NCBI GenBank assembly: GCA_032622095.1
Contig: CP136066.1
Span: forward strand, 194,176,816 to 194,240,815
DNA length: 64,000 nt
Direction of reading: 5' to 3'
Origin: Siphonodentalium dalli
Taxonomy: Eukaryota > Mollusca > Scaphopoda > Gadilida > Siphonodentaliidae
Shown here: positions 46,181 through 58,351 of the stretch, one piece after another
Numbering within the stretch: position 1 is the stretch's first letter
How the letters are laid out: every line of letters starts with the position of its first letter
Translations under genes and position numbers: made by a program
Notes under the pieces: generated by a model
What the model was told of the DNA's origin: nothing
Database searches by the model: none
The model's input: the letters and a program-made list of their open reading frames with translations, nothing else

Positions 46181-48390
46181 TCGATATTGATTATGAACCT
46201 TTGATCCATATAATCTTCACATTGGTTTTCAAAACAAAATAGTGGAAGTAACTTTATAAGTGTTTTGAAGAAATCACTCGCATACTTAGGTATTTTATTA
46301 GATTAGAAGGGTAGTTCAACCAATATTAAAAAGAAATTTACAGCAGCAGATGGATGTTGTCTCTGCATTGTCTTCTATATACAGGAGACGGGACATTCTT
46401 CATTACAAAGGTCCATCTTCTTTTGATTCGAATCTGTTCTGGCCCTAACAGCTACATGCAATAACAAAAATAAAAGATGACATTTATGAAACCGGCGAAA
46501 CGAGGGTAGCCGGCGAGCTGACAGGACCGACGCCGAATGTCCATTTCGAAGTGTTGCCACAAAAGGAATATCCAAAAAAAGAGATGTAAACTGGATCACC
46601 ACTATGAAGATGTGTTCACGTGGATCGAAGATCATGTGAAAGTTCCACTCATTTCAAATCAGCGGAAAAAATAATTTCCCATTCTCAAGAACTATTAATT
46701 TGTGGCTCATCTTGGTTAGAAAGTAAGTGTATACCCAAATTAATAGCAATACAGTTACGAACTCGTGTAAGAATTTTGTATTATCAACATGATAGATGCG
46801 GTTTTCGCGATGAGGAATCAAAGAGTCAGAGGCTGAAGTTTTGCAAATTAGTAAATAACAGAAAATAGCAGACCAGTTTCCAGGCAATTACAATATGTAA
46901 CTATAGCGGTATCCGAAACTGACGTGCTTGCCATAGTTGAAGGTAGAGATAGCACAATTGGTTTAAAGAACATAGCCTTGTTAAGATTGCATAACTTAGA
47001 TATTAAAAGGAAATATGCAGGTGATCCTTTAAATGATGAATACAAAAAGCAGATGAAGATGGGTTAAGTTATACAGGACATTCACGAACGACACATATCT
47101 TAAAACCATATTTTAATTAAGATGTCTCCATTCATAATACATTTGGACACAGCTATGTGTTACTATAAGACTGTTGATAAATATGATAACATCACACCAT
47201 TTTGATATTACCTTGCTTCTTTAAACTCTCCATGTGCTTAGTCAGTAATCTGAGTCATCTGCGCGTCGTAAATTGAACGGGACTTAGGCTTTTGTTGTGA
47301 CATATTCTGATGAATATGTAAATTAGGGCTGAATTGTGCAATGGTCATTATTACTGGGAAGTAAGAGTGGGAGGATAATTGAGTACCGTGTAGACATTTT
47401 AAATGAATGTATTCTTTGGGTTTGCTCAGTAATTGTTTTTGACGCTTATTTCGATAGTTTATGCGTGGTAACAATGACTTGTTTTAATGGCAGCATCTTA
47501 CTCTTATTTATTCAATATTTTAACATAAATTATTCAATTTTCTGTTAAATTAATTTATCGTTAGCTGGCTATGCACCTTGTACATCAAGAAGCGCTGAGA
47601 TGAAATTTAGATTATCAACATGATCGATGCGGTTTTTCGCAAGGTCTATATCTATGTAACGATAAAGAGCGATATATGTTATATTTCCCCGATACGGTCA
47701 ACATAAAGAGCGTTTAGCTTACTGCTGCAAGAAAATGCAATAAATTTAGTTGAAATAGCTTTGTCTATACCGGCACGAATATATAATTTGCGGACATTGA
47801 GATTGCTATACGCATCAGCCTAATTGGAAACCGGTACCGGGAATGAAACTAGGCTATATCACTCGAGACAAATATAGTGTTAACTTAGTTGAACACGAAA
47901 ACAAATATTCATTCAAAGTAATAACAATTCTCGAATCCAAACGGAAATTGCTTATCGAAACTCAAAAGTAGTGTCTGCAATTTGGTGGTTGTGGCAATGT
48001 AAATTGTTAAGTCGAAAAATAAAAGTACTGCCGTTATGTACAGGTATGTTATCGGTATATATAAATTAGCGGTAAATACCCGACAATATAAAACAACTAC
48101 GGTACTGTACATAACCGGCGTCAAAGCAATTATATAGCTGTGTTTTAAATTTTCCAAACATACCGGCAAGTGAGTGAGATACCTACGCCGTCTATTCAAA
48201 ACGTTTGATGAACAGACTAATAATTGACGCTCTTTATTCATACCTTATGAGGAACAGACTACTAATGGACGCTCTTTATTAAATTTATATACAGGATACT
48301 GGGCTCAAACTACATTATTTCAGTGATTGTATCTATTATCCTACTTAAAACGGGACAGAGTCTGTATATATTGTGAAGCGTCACATCTGT
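46181..48390. repeat. Repeat-rich block paralogous to 34413-36560
   Basis: Same order of markers as the first block, including a family-R repeat (46690-47610) and the doubled-TIR MITE. Unlike the first block it keeps about 250 bp (CATTATTACTGGGAAGTAAG onward) also present at 10325-10545. Confidence 0.75.
47658..48282. mobile_element. MITE with doubled terminal motif, copy 2
   Basis: ATAAAGAGCG occurs at about 47662 and 47706; GACGCTCTTTATT occurs at about 48226 and 48268 in inverse orientation. It matches 35888-36444 with an extra 70 bp near 48030-48110. No coding sequence. Confidence 0.6.
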
Positions 48391-48667
48391 ACAATGGATT
48401 AACCAGAAAGTTGTGCTATTTGTTCCGCCCTATCCATCCGTTCATTGGCTGCACGATGGCGTCACAATTATTATCACACTGTCAACTTAATGGACTGGGA
48501 GTAGGCCTACCCCATTGCTTTCCAACCGTTGACTGAAGGACCACTTAAGAAAAAGTGGCAAAATTGAGACCAAAAATAAACATCGTACAAAGGTGCTTAA
48601 TTGCTATACTCCCATGCAACTGATGTGGGATCAGTGATTAACCCCTATATTTTTTACTTACGACATC
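48391..48667. other. No gene seen
   Basis: A short unique stretch between the paralogous block and the poly-C element. A 69-codon frame here has no support. Confidence 0.35.
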
Positions 48668-49771
48668 TCAGTCCAGGACGTGGCAAGAGGGTTTTCCTTC
48701 GGGGGTGTCCACATTGGGACATTCCAACTGCACCCCCCCCCCCCCCCTTGAATCACAATCAATCAGACCGAACACAAGTTTTGCATGGAATCCTATATCT
48801 TCATAAACCAAGGTTCTATATTCCCGGTATAAGAACATTCATATATTTTAACCTGAAACACTGCATAAATCCTAACATCTAGTGGTCTGACTCCATATAA
48901 ATGTACACGGCTATGGGCAAGAAAGAGACCACGACACACCGGGCTGACCATGGTTGTTCGGTCCGGTGTGAGAAAATTTTGAAATTTGAACAAGAAAATC
49001 GCAAATCCGAGCATCTAGACTGGCTTCAACTGAAGCTTGCCTATAGTGTTGGAAATTTCAAACCTCATACTCCCACTCAGGTTGGAAAATTCTACAACTG
49101 ATGACCATTTCAGTCCACAAGTTTTACCAAATGTAGTAAATTATTGTTAAACATATTAATATTTGTTTATTGGCCACGGGGAGAGACAATGACACAACGC
49201 GCCGACAATGGTTCGGCCCGGTGTGCGAAAATTTTGTAATCTGAACAAGAAAATCGCAAAATCCTAGCATCTAGAGTATCCTCAAGCATTTCTAGAGTTG
49301 GAAATTTCAAACCTGACACCCCACTTAGGTTGGAAAATTTACAACTGATGGCAATTCCAATGACAATGTTGACCAAATGTATGACAATATTGTCCTCTTA
49401 AATTAACTAGCAGTTTTTGACTGGCAACGGGGGAGGGACCAGGACACAAGCTTTCCAGGTGTTGGAAATTTCCAACCTGTCACCCCCCCCCCCCCCCCCC
49501 TGAGGTTGGAAAATTTCCAACTGATAACCATTTCAGTCCAAAATTTTGACCAAAAATAGGGAAATATGCCAATATTGGTCCAAAAACATTTAATTCCCCA
49601 ATAAATTGTTTGAAGATCAAACTACAAGAACATTTTCAACCTATTGTTGGTATGAAATTTCCAACTAATGTTTTGGCAGGTATGAAATTTCCAACTGTTG
49701 AAAATTTTGACCAAAGTTGGGGGGGGGGGTGAGACACCCTCCCAACCCCCCCCCCCCCTGTCGCCACGTCT
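48668..49771. mobile_element. Non-autonomous element with GACGTGGC ends and C/G runs
   Basis: The left end CCAGGACGTGGCAAGAGGG (48673) is inverted at the right as CTGTCGCCACGTCTCTGATC (49753). The inside is built of tandem repeats and long C or G runs. A related end (CATTCGCCACGTCCCTGATG) is at about 62945 inside the TIR element at 61.3-63.4 kb. Confidence 0.45.
48901..49700 (+). repeat. ~270-bp degenerate tandem repeats (GTTGGAAATTTC family)
   Basis: Blocks containing GGTCCGGTGTGAGAAAATTT, GAACAAGAAAATCGCAAA, GCATCTAGA and GTTGGAAATTTCAAACCT recur at about 48911 and 49181. Partial blocks follow at 49425 and 49640. C runs up to about 17 bp interrupt the third. Non-coding. Confidence 0.7.
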
Positions 49772-49799
49772 CTGATCCCAGTGATAGTACCGGTACCCC

Positions 49800-50468
49800 C
49801 TAAATCAGGATGTCTGCTCCGTTAGGGGCATATATCAAAATAAGGTTTTGGTTTTTTTCCAAATGAACTTTAGGGATACAATTAATGATATAAAGGATAA
49901 ATAATGGGCATGCACAATTAACTGGGACGTTTATTATATTAAAATGGCTATCCGTATGAAATTCTCCCTGATTTTCATGTTTTGTCCTTGTATTGTATAA
50001 ACAGTAGTCTATCACATCTATTATCGTGTTTTGAAGAATGGATATTGGCAAACATCCCAAATGGATAAATTCATGGAAGCTCTCGTGTAACGGTGCAGAC
50101 AACTTGTTCTGTGTTACTACTGTGTAACAAGGGAGTACGTTTTGATTCTGTGAAAACATTTTAAAGCCACATGGCGGTTTGCGCTCCAAATTACACATAT
50201 TATTCGCTTTTGAATTTTTCTCAGTATCGAAATAGGTCGATAAATATCTGAAAAACCTTTCTGTTAGCAAAGGCGTGTTGAAGTAATGAAAAATACAACT
50301 GTGAATGCGGTGTTTGTGTCCCAAACACAAAGCGGCCATTTGCGCGACATAGAACAGAAAAGAGTGTTCCGCGGTAGTCATTCTAATATGGTAGCAATAA
50401 AGAGCGTTTATCTGATTTATGGCGAAAAGTTGAACACGGCTGCAAATTACTGTGACTTTGACCTGCAT
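49800..50468 (-). other. 222-codon open frame, product unknown
   Basis: A minus-strand ATG frame of 222 codons, Cys- and His-containing but without a spacing I recognise, no signal peptide and no repeated copy in the window to test conservation. Its region includes a single AATAAAGAGCG motif (near 50396), which points to mobile-element sequence. In AT-rich DNA a frame of this length is unusual but not proof of a gene. Confidence 0.2.
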
Positions 50469-50692
50469 TGACAGGTGTTTTTCGGAGCATATGAAGCCGG
50501 TATATCAATAGATTGTATATTTATCGACGTATCGTATCCGTCGCTCCAAATTACTTAGAATATAAGCAAATGAATATGAATTGGAATCCAAGAATTTAAT
50601 GAACAAAACAAATTTCATTAGTACCGTAACGTATAAATGTGAATGATCACATTTTGAACCACAATCATAATTTGAACACACATAGAACATAC

Positions 50693-52510
50693 TGGCCCGA
50701 TTCGTCATCTCAGGTTTAAACCTGGTCTACGTAAACCTCTAGGTTTAAACCGCCGTGAGTCAGCACAATCCGTGGTTTAAACCCGCGACCGCGGGTCTAA
50801 GTGACACATTCGTCATCTCTGGTTTAAACCTGGTCCAGCCAGACCGGTGGTTTAGCAGTAGTGTCTCTGTATCGTCGAGAAAATTAATCGTACTTTCCTA
50901 ATGCGGACCGCCTCGTTTTATTGATTGCAAAAATCAATAATTTCGACAGCGACCATATTTTGATTGGAAATTTATAAGCGAGAAGCACTCACACCTATAA
51001 AGCGTGTGGGGATAACTTTTTGTCAATTTCGATGTTTTATTTGCGTTTTATAAGCTTAAACCGGCAACTAAACCATCTAATTAGGTGGTCCAGCTAAACC
51101 AGCTTTCTCGAGGCTAAACTTGAGATGACGAATCCGTCTTTTCTTCATCGCGGTTTAGAATTGTCAGACAATCAATCAAAGGGTGGAGCTGTAAATTATC
51201 TCGAGTGAGGGCGTGTCCAAGTGGCGGTTGCCGACTGGTGTTATCATGTCACAGTTGATTCACTCCCATGCGAGCTTTGCTCAGATATTGACGCGTTCCT
51301 TCAGTATGATTTTACAACTATCTTGTGTTTTTTTTTTGGCTTGTGGCAATCACAAATACTGGTGTTTTCTACGAATTCATTTGATGGTTCAACGTTTTAA
51401 TTTTGAAACCAAAAACGATGCTACTGCATGACCAGATATGCTATACACATAGTTTGCAATCCTAAACTTATATTGCTATATGAGTCAAATTTGATAACTT
51501 ATTTTTATGTAGATCATGCCACAAAGCTCTACTCTGGCTCCGCTCATAAATTTCCATAATATTCCACCAGTTCAAAACCTGGGAGCTTTTGGATTTTCTG
51601 CATGATGGAAAAATTTTACATTGAAAAAAAGCAACGCATGTAATATATTTCTTTATTAAATGCTGTGCCTCTATATAGTTGCCCACTTTAAACAGTTCAG
51701 ATGCCGCTTCTGGTGTGTACTCATAAGCAAATTGCTTTTACTTGACTGACCTCTTGGTCCAGGATTGACACGATTATGGAGCCTTTATTCATGCAGCGTC
51801 AGAGGGTCCTGCGGCCCCTTCGTGCGACAGGAGCCTGCGTCACATTTGCGTACATTTTGATCATTTGATCATTTATTTTAATTATATTGAAAACAAACAA
51901 ATATTAATATAAATTTTAAATATTGTTTCTTGTTAGATACAACTCCTTGCTCAATTTAACAACACAATTTTTTCATTTTATTTCAAATTAAATTATTCTT
52001 ATTTGTAAATCATTTTTAGAACAGTTGCAAACAGACTAACGGACAAACATATATACAGCTCCTATATCCTTTAATATATACATAGATACATGTAGATACA
52101 CCATATTTTGTCTTTGCGGGAAAAGCATCTTGTAGAAAATCAATCACAAACAAAGTGATAAACAGCGCGTGAAGCTCGTGTTGAGAAACATGCCCTTTGT
52201 CAAATTGGTTTAAACCAACAAAGAGATCGGATTAATGGTCCATGAGCTATACTCATTTCTCAGTGAATAAATCGTGCACGCGTTCGCGATGATTTATGAC
52301 ATGTCAATAACCATTACATCGGCTTGTCTTTTGGTCCGATAGGTAAGAGGGTAGTTTGACTGTATGCTCATATCACCAAATCGAGTTGTCAATTAGTTGG
52401 TAACTGAATGACAAAAACGCCCCCTTAGACCCGGTTTGGCTGGACCGCCAATGTAGGTTTAAACCAGGTTTAAACTCGGAGGTTTAAACCGGAGATGACG
52501 AATCCGGCCC
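50693..52510. mobile_element. TIR element ending GGCCCGATTCGTCATCTC, 1.8 kb
   Basis: The left end GGCCCGATTCGTCATCTC (50694-50711) is inverted at the right as GAGATGACGAATCCGGCCC (52492-52510). Next to both ends are palindromic GGTTTAAACC blocks. No transposase is seen; the inside is mixed sequence with an inner element of the same family. Confidence 0.7.
50806..51137. mobile_element. Nested ~330-bp MITE of the same TIR family
   Basis: ACATTCGTCATCTCTGGTTT at 50806 pairs with TTGAGATGACGAATCCG at 51120-51137. TGGTCCAGCC and TGGTCCAGCT lie inside both arms. It sits within the larger element with the same ends. Confidence 0.65.
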
Positions 52511-53104
52511 ATGAGAGTGTACCTGGTTTAACATATGCATGTGCTGGTTACACGCCCACCCCATCCGCACTGCTTATGCGCCGTCCATTTGTACCCGCCT
52601 TATATATGTTTCATGGAAGTATGCAAGGCATACAACGCACAACAGGCGCAAACAATTTAGAGGCACTCAAAATACTTGCTGCAATCAGATTTAGTCGTGA
52701 CCATAACCGTGTTTGTGCTAATGGGGGGTTCAACCTGACAATGGCATCCTCCAAACCATAAATACAAATGTCATCTCATCTGCCCTGGGCCAATACAATT
52801 TGTTAATTATTTCTCAAAATAATGACACCAGATTCTTTCATTTATAATTTTAATGAAGAGTTCGGTAAACCGTTTTTGATTTGCAGTTTCCCTATTTTGT
52901 CTTGTTGCATAAAACTGTAAATACTGTCAGAATGGAGAGTATAACCTATAGCTCAATTCAAGGTACACTAATTTGTATTGTCATATAATAGACATGAGAA
53001 CTTGAGATAACATCGAAGTTTTTCATCTTAGTTTTATAAATTCACATCATTTTGAGAGAGGCATCAACAATCAACCCTCGATTGGGCTCGAAATTATGGC
53101 TGTA
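52511..53104. other. No gene supported
   Basis: An open frame reading GLTYACAGYTPTPSALLMRR and on to 52761 crosses the TIR end, is short and matches nothing I know. The rest is AT-rich. Confidence 0.3.
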
Positions 53105-53134
53105 TTAACCCTTTACCCAACAGAACGGCCCTGT

Positions 53135-53203
53135 GCCAATGCATTCTCTTATATATGCGAGTCGACCATAGGTCGCCTCGCATATATAAGAGAATGCATT
53201 GGC
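53135..53203. repeat. Long hairpin 1 inside the piggyBac MITE
   Basis: GCCAATGCATTCTCTTATAT on one arm and its exact complement on the other enclose a loop of about 10-15 bp (TCGACCATAGGTCG). The stem is about 28 bp perfect. The partner at 53283-53351 is its inverted copy. Confidence 0.9.
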
Positions 53204-53282
53204 TTAACACATTAAAAATTATAAAATTGTTAAAGAATGTAAGAAAAAATGGTAAAAAGTGTTAAAAAAAGATTTTTTTTAG

Positions 53283-53351
53283 GCCAATGCATTCTCTTAT
53301 ATATGCGAGGCGATCTATGGTCGACTCGCATATATAAGAGAATGCATTGGC
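53283..53351. repeat. Long hairpin 2 inside the piggyBac MITE
   Basis: Same arms as hairpin 1 with the loop inverted. Together with GCCCTGTGCC at 53128 and GGCACAGGGC at 53349 the two hairpins form a palindrome of palindromes about 230 bp long. Confidence 0.9.
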
Positions 53352-53504
53352 ACAGGGCATAACTGTAACTATCACAATGTGGTCAAGGAGCCGGTTCCAA
53401 TGATATCCATATTTGTATGGTTCTATTGAGACAGACCAAAGATATTTTAGGCTGTTGAAGCCTTATTTGGGCGTTTTTGGCCGGTTTGTTGGGTAAAGGG
53501 TTAA

Positions 53505-54267
53505 AAGTTAACAAAAGCGGCTCTCGAAATTAGGAAAATTGTTTCACGGCAAATTTAATTCTGTGCAACATTCCTAGCGCAAAAAATGCACATAAACGAC
53601 CTATAGTGTGAAATAGGCACATGATGTGATATTTTTATTCTGAAATAAGCAGATAACGGACTCATGGGCGTTATTTTGTTTTATGGTGCGGTCCACAGTG
53701 AAACCAAATGTCAAAGAGCGTACACCAACGAAGTCGTGTGTTGTCTTATTTTTGTTATTCTCCGCACATAATCTACTTAGTATCGCCTCATTGAGGGTTA
53801 ATAATGTGACCAAATTGTTCAAATTTTTAGCGCATTATCGACTAAAAATAGGTCAATTCTAAGCAGATTATCTACCTAAAAGAAATTTTATTATAAGCAG
53901 ATACTGTGCGTATTTTGTGGAGAACAGGATGTGCTGTGGCATGTTAAGATTCCAAATGTTGCCACAACATTTTCCATGGCATTGATTAATCACGTCACTA
54001 ATTTCGAGGACTGACGATACACTTGGTCACGATACATGATCAACAACAGTGTTTTCAAATTATTTACCCCCTGAAATATCAAAATCAACATATTTATAAC
54101 TGTAGGTAGGGTTCATTTTAGCTGAAATGCAGTTTAATAGTTGGCTTTATGAGTCAAATAGACGTCTAAATTTCGATGACTGAATAGTTACCTTGAAATT
54201 GGGTAACTTGTTTTGTCCACAATGACAGTTGTTGGACAGTCGCCAGAATATTAGAGCATTCGGTTTG
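53505..54267. other. No gene seen
   Basis: AT-rich unique sequence. Short frames only. Confidence 0.35.
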
Positions 54268-54662
54268 GGATTAAGAGGAAGGTAAAGTGGTAACATTTGA
54301 TGGGGAATTCAGTATTGTGTTTTCGGAGAAAGTTTACCAAAACGTTACAAAGTATAGGCGATCATATATGTGATTGGACAGGTTGAATGATTATATTGTG
54401 ACAACGCAGAGCAGAATTTAGATTTTCGACCAAGTTTGGATATTATTAGGAAGTATGTCAACAGTACGGGATTGTTAACAAATATTTCCATCAAAACTAA
54501 AATGTCACAAATCCACTTCGCGTTGTCACTAAACATGTTCCCAATTTCCAACAAGACACGATGTGTTCTTCTGTGCTTTGTAAGTATTGAGTAATCTTTT
54601 CCCGATAATTAACACTGAATTCTCCATTCAATTGTTACCACTTTACCTCCCTCTTAAATGAT
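54268..54662. mobile_element. ~395-bp MITE with 50-bp inverted ends
   Basis: GGAAGGTAAAGTGGTAACAT and GGGGAATTCAGT at the left recur inverted at the right (ACTGAATTCTCC, GTTACCACTTTACCTCCCTC). No coding sequence. The target duplication could not be fixed. Confidence 0.65.
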
Positions 54663-55370
54663 TCCATGGGGATTTGGAGTTAATAGCAACATGCTTGTAT
54701 GAAATCAATTTTAATGTTTATTTGTCCAAAATAATAATTAATTACATGTAACTTAACAGTTCAAAATGAAACTAACAAATCTTCAAATAATATCAATATT
54801 TAAAATTTGGTTAGATTTGATAATGTTAAGGCCTATTGGTTGTAGTGACAATAGTTAACAATTTATTTTGGGACAAAACTCAACTATGAACTAAAAACGC
54901 AACAAAAATAATTCAGTGTATTGTGCAAAAATTGTCAACTTCCTGCTTCGAAGTCAGGATGTGCTCAATTTAGCCAAAATTTAGATGGTATATATTCACT
55001 TGAAATACAATTTACTTAATTAATGTAGTCTTTACATATCACATGTTGACCTTAAGTTAATTCAATGCAACTTGCAAGGAATATTAATTGATGTTTGTCA
55101 GTCTGATTCTTTTTAATATATACAATTACCTATTCAGGGTCGAACGGTGTGGATGCATAATTCACAAATATTTCCACATATATATTAATCATCTATTGTT
55201 GCCTTATTCCCCAGCATTGGACCCGAGTAGCTTCAAATAAGTTTGGGACTAGAAATAGTAATTCATATGGTACACGTATCGCTTCAGTGAGTCTTCGTCT
55301 GAGGAATTCACATTCCCACCTGAAAATGAAATATAGTTCTTGAACATTAGGTTTTGGTGCCAACTAATAG
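54663..55370. other. No gene seen
   Basis: AT-rich, short frames only. A minus-strand frame at 55364-55717 is the shadow of the ORF1 fragment. Confidence 0.35.
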
Positions 55371-55955
55371 TACTCGTTAGAGTGCATACTAATAAAATGG
55401 AAAACCAAACGCCGTGAAAATGTGACTTCCCTATCATCTGTGGAGACGCGACAGAAAGGATTATGTACATCGGTAAATAGCACAGAGAATGAGTGGTCAA
55501 CTACGAAGAGTAGAAGTAAGACAACGTATGCTGAGGTCTTGAAAACACCTGTTATGACTGAACGAAACTCTCTGCCAGACAACAGAAACTCACGGTCATC
55601 AAGGACAAGACGAAGCCTTGTTATTGGATCATCGCGAAGACAGTCAGCCAATTTGAAGACGGTGAAATCACACTCCACCTTCTCAATATTTCTTTCCCGA
55701 TTAACGCCAGATACCACTGTGAAAAATGTTGTTGACTATGTCCGGGATGAATTTAATACAGTTGTTGTCAACTGCCATAAATTAGTGACGAAACATGACA
55801 GCTATTCTTCATTTAGAGTAGATGTATCAAGTTCAGTTGGACTGCTGGACACTTTTCTGGAATCAACTAGATGGCCTACGAATGCATTAGTGCGTAAATT
55901 TTATGTTGCAAGATGTGATCGTGTTTGTGGAACTGCATGCATCTTACGTGCTTAA
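55371..55955 (+). pseudogene. Non-LTR retrotransposon ORF1 fragment
   Basis: Open from 55371 with no ATG near the start; stop at 55953-55955. A Ser/Arg-rich linker (SKTTYAEVLKTPV, NSRSSRTRRSLVIGSSRRQS) leads into STFSIFLSRLTPDTTVKNVV, then VVVNCHKLVTKHDSYSSFRV and a segment ending TRWPTNALVRKFY. This fits the RRM-like C-terminal domain of ORF1 proteins of CR1/L2-type elements (pattern: xSRLxPDTT, LxTKxxxYSSFxV, WPxxxxVRxF), which bind the element RNA. No zinc-knuckle N-terminus and no downstream reverse transcriptase are seen, so it is a truncated copy or a domesticated fragment. Confidence 0.6.
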
Positions 55956-58267
55956 TTTTGTTTTAAATTGTTTATTTATTATTTATAAATTATATATGGA
56001 ACTCGTGTCTGAAATAAAGTACATACATAGTACATATCGGAATAATAAACTAGTAAACGCACACATGGCATACCGTTACATCCACATAACAGTGCCAGAT
56101 CTCCACTATAGCTAATTTCTTGTAAATTTATGTTTAAGAGATACACTGGTGAAAATCAAGGTTACATGTGTATTTTTTATTTTAACTGCTAATTGAATAA
56201 TAAAAGAATGAGGCAGGTTCACATATTGGGGACCAAAGCAGGTGTGTCATTGTAATATATTGATTACAAGTCATGACACAGATGTATTACGTTGCAAAGC
56301 TGTCGTGGCAGGATGGTGTGAATTGCAATGATATTCATACTAGTATATCTTATCCAGAGAGCTTAAGAATTAGTCGTCCACGGCTGATGCCTGGTTCGCA
56401 TGTTACTATTCGGACAAGCGTGTGTGCCTGTGTTTTCAACATGTTTCTTTTGCTCCGCCATAACCTTTTGTAATTTCGGTCAAATTATATTTATTAGAAT
56501 GTGTTGACACTTCCACCTCTCAAATGGAATCTGAAAATGGTTAACCAATTTTTAGTATTAGTTTGAAATTGTTGTCAATTTATGAATGAAAATATCTCTA
56601 AAAAGAAAGGGGGTCAATCGAGTAATTTGGAACTGGCAGATGGGCTCGACATACATGCAAAATGTACCCCTTTCAAATGTCCCCATTATCACACGTGGAT
56701 TCATATTGTATTAACACAACCTTTGGTGCGGTAAACATCTGCTTAAAATGGTTTTATTTAATATGTCAAAAGCAAAAAACGTTTCAGAACCTGGCTTTTG
56801 TTTAGATCCGGATATGGTAAACATAAAGAGCGTTATTTGTTATTGTTTGCCTCATATGGAAATAATAAAGGTCGTTTATATCATTTATGCGTCATTAACC
56901 AATAAAATTTGCGCTGTGTTACGTAAACAGAAGCAAAACTTCGATAACACGAGCAGGTTCTTGTTTACGTACACCATCGTACGTCTTGACGATATTATAC
57001 TTTACGCGCTGATTATGTTTGGCATATGAACAAAACTATATATATTTTAATATTCCTTCTGTTGATGGCGATTTGAGCAAATACGAATATTTCTGCAACG
57101 AACGCCGCCTGTGCCTTTAAATGAATTATTTCGTAAAAAAATATATATACGTCTAAGAGACCCACATCGCCAAGAAAATTCAAAATCGAGCAGATAATAT
57201 TTTTATTATGATATAAAAAAAAAATCGCGGAAGCATCCGAAGATTTCACTCGGGTAAGTCACATGACTGATTAGTGCGACCACATGACTACAACACAATC
57301 ACATAACCGACCAGCTGCGTGATCGATGCGGTAAGTTTACCTGATTTGCTTACCGGTGACAGCGGTGGTCGGAGCTTGAAACAATTCCGCCAATCGCGTA
57401 ACGAGTTGATAAACTACATGTGAAATATCGCAGTCTCAGATTAAATACCTTTATACGATAAATAAAAATTATTTGAATGTGCTTATTATGAACTGGATTT
57501 GCTAGAATATTAGATTATATATAACGAATAATGCTGGCAATTTAAAGTGTTATTTGAAGTGACAACAGGTTACTGTGAAGTAATTCGATTGGTAGCGCCC
57601 TCCAATGGATTTTGATGCAGGATGCAGGAGAGAATTAAAAAAATTCTGGGCTCTGGTTGGTTAATAGTAGTTTCGATATTTAACATATAAAATACATGCA
57701 ATCACTCCTCTTGAAATTTCAGACTCCAAACAAAACATTGGCACATTGTAAAGCACGTGGTTCCTGTTTTGGTGGGAGGTAAAAAATGTCAATATTTTGT
57801 TCATGCAATTCTGACTATAGATTATAAATCCCAAATTTAAAGGTACATTTCATTCTCGACGATATGATTTTTTTCATGCAGAAACTTTGCGCAGATGCCA
57901 ATCCTGGTGATCATGTACTCATTTATCACAATTCGTGGATAATCAGGGCTGCAGGCCATTATATGTTAACACGGAGGCCTATGGGAAATAATTACTTCAC
58001 TGTTACCAACAGTGGAGTGAAATGAGATTAATTTATGCAGAAATGCAATGAGCGGAATATAGTGCGAAACGAAATTTAACTGTTTATGAAAGAATACAAG
58101 TTAGGCTTTCTAGCTTCTTCGTTGTATGGTACAAATTTCGGAAGCTAATTTATACCCATGAAATAGTGTCATACCATTGTGTGCAATAGTAGTCCAATTA
58201 ACCACAAATGGGTTGTGATTAAAAAGGTGTTGGAACATGTATCATGATGGCTTATATTCCACAGGTA
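55956..58267. other. 2.3 kb without a supported gene
   Basis: Holds a single-ended copy of the AAACATAAAGAGCGTTA motif (about 56819) and one arm of the foldback-MITE family (about 57040-57120). The rest is AT-rich. Frames of 60-93 codons are unsupported. Confidence 0.35.
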
Positions 58268-58351
58268 TTTGGCACAATAGACTCCACCACCCAAAGACAT
58301 ATACATAAGACTTATATATGTCTTTGGGGTGATGGGGTCTACTGTGCCAAA
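58268..58351. repeat. 84-bp near-perfect foldback
   Basis: TTTGGCACAATAGACTCCA...AAAGACATATA on the left arm pairs with TATATATGTCTTT...GGTCTACTGTGCCAAA on the right, with a few mismatches and a loop of a few bases. This is a MITE-like or small-RNA-precursor-like hairpin. Confidence 0.8.

Larger units (their letters stand above)
53109..53500. mobile_element. piggyBac-type MITE with TTAA duplications
   Basis: TTAA (53105-53108) then CCCTTTACCCAACA at the left; TGTTGGGTAAAGGG then TTAA (53501-53504) at the right. Inverted ends starting CCCTTT and TTAA target duplications are the hallmark of piggyBac elements. It is 392 bp and non-coding. Inside are two 69-bp near-perfect hairpins (53135-53203 and 53283-53351) that are inverted copies of each other. 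Confidence 0.8.

Noticed and set aside
51205-51290. tRNA-like stretch (GTGTCCAAGTGGCGGTTGCC)
   Set aside because: No matching acceptor stem or T-loop GGTTCRA; does not fold as a tRNA by eye.
55364-55717. Minus-strand 117-codon frame
   Set aside because: Antisense shadow of the non-LTR ORF1 fragment, which has the recognisable domain.
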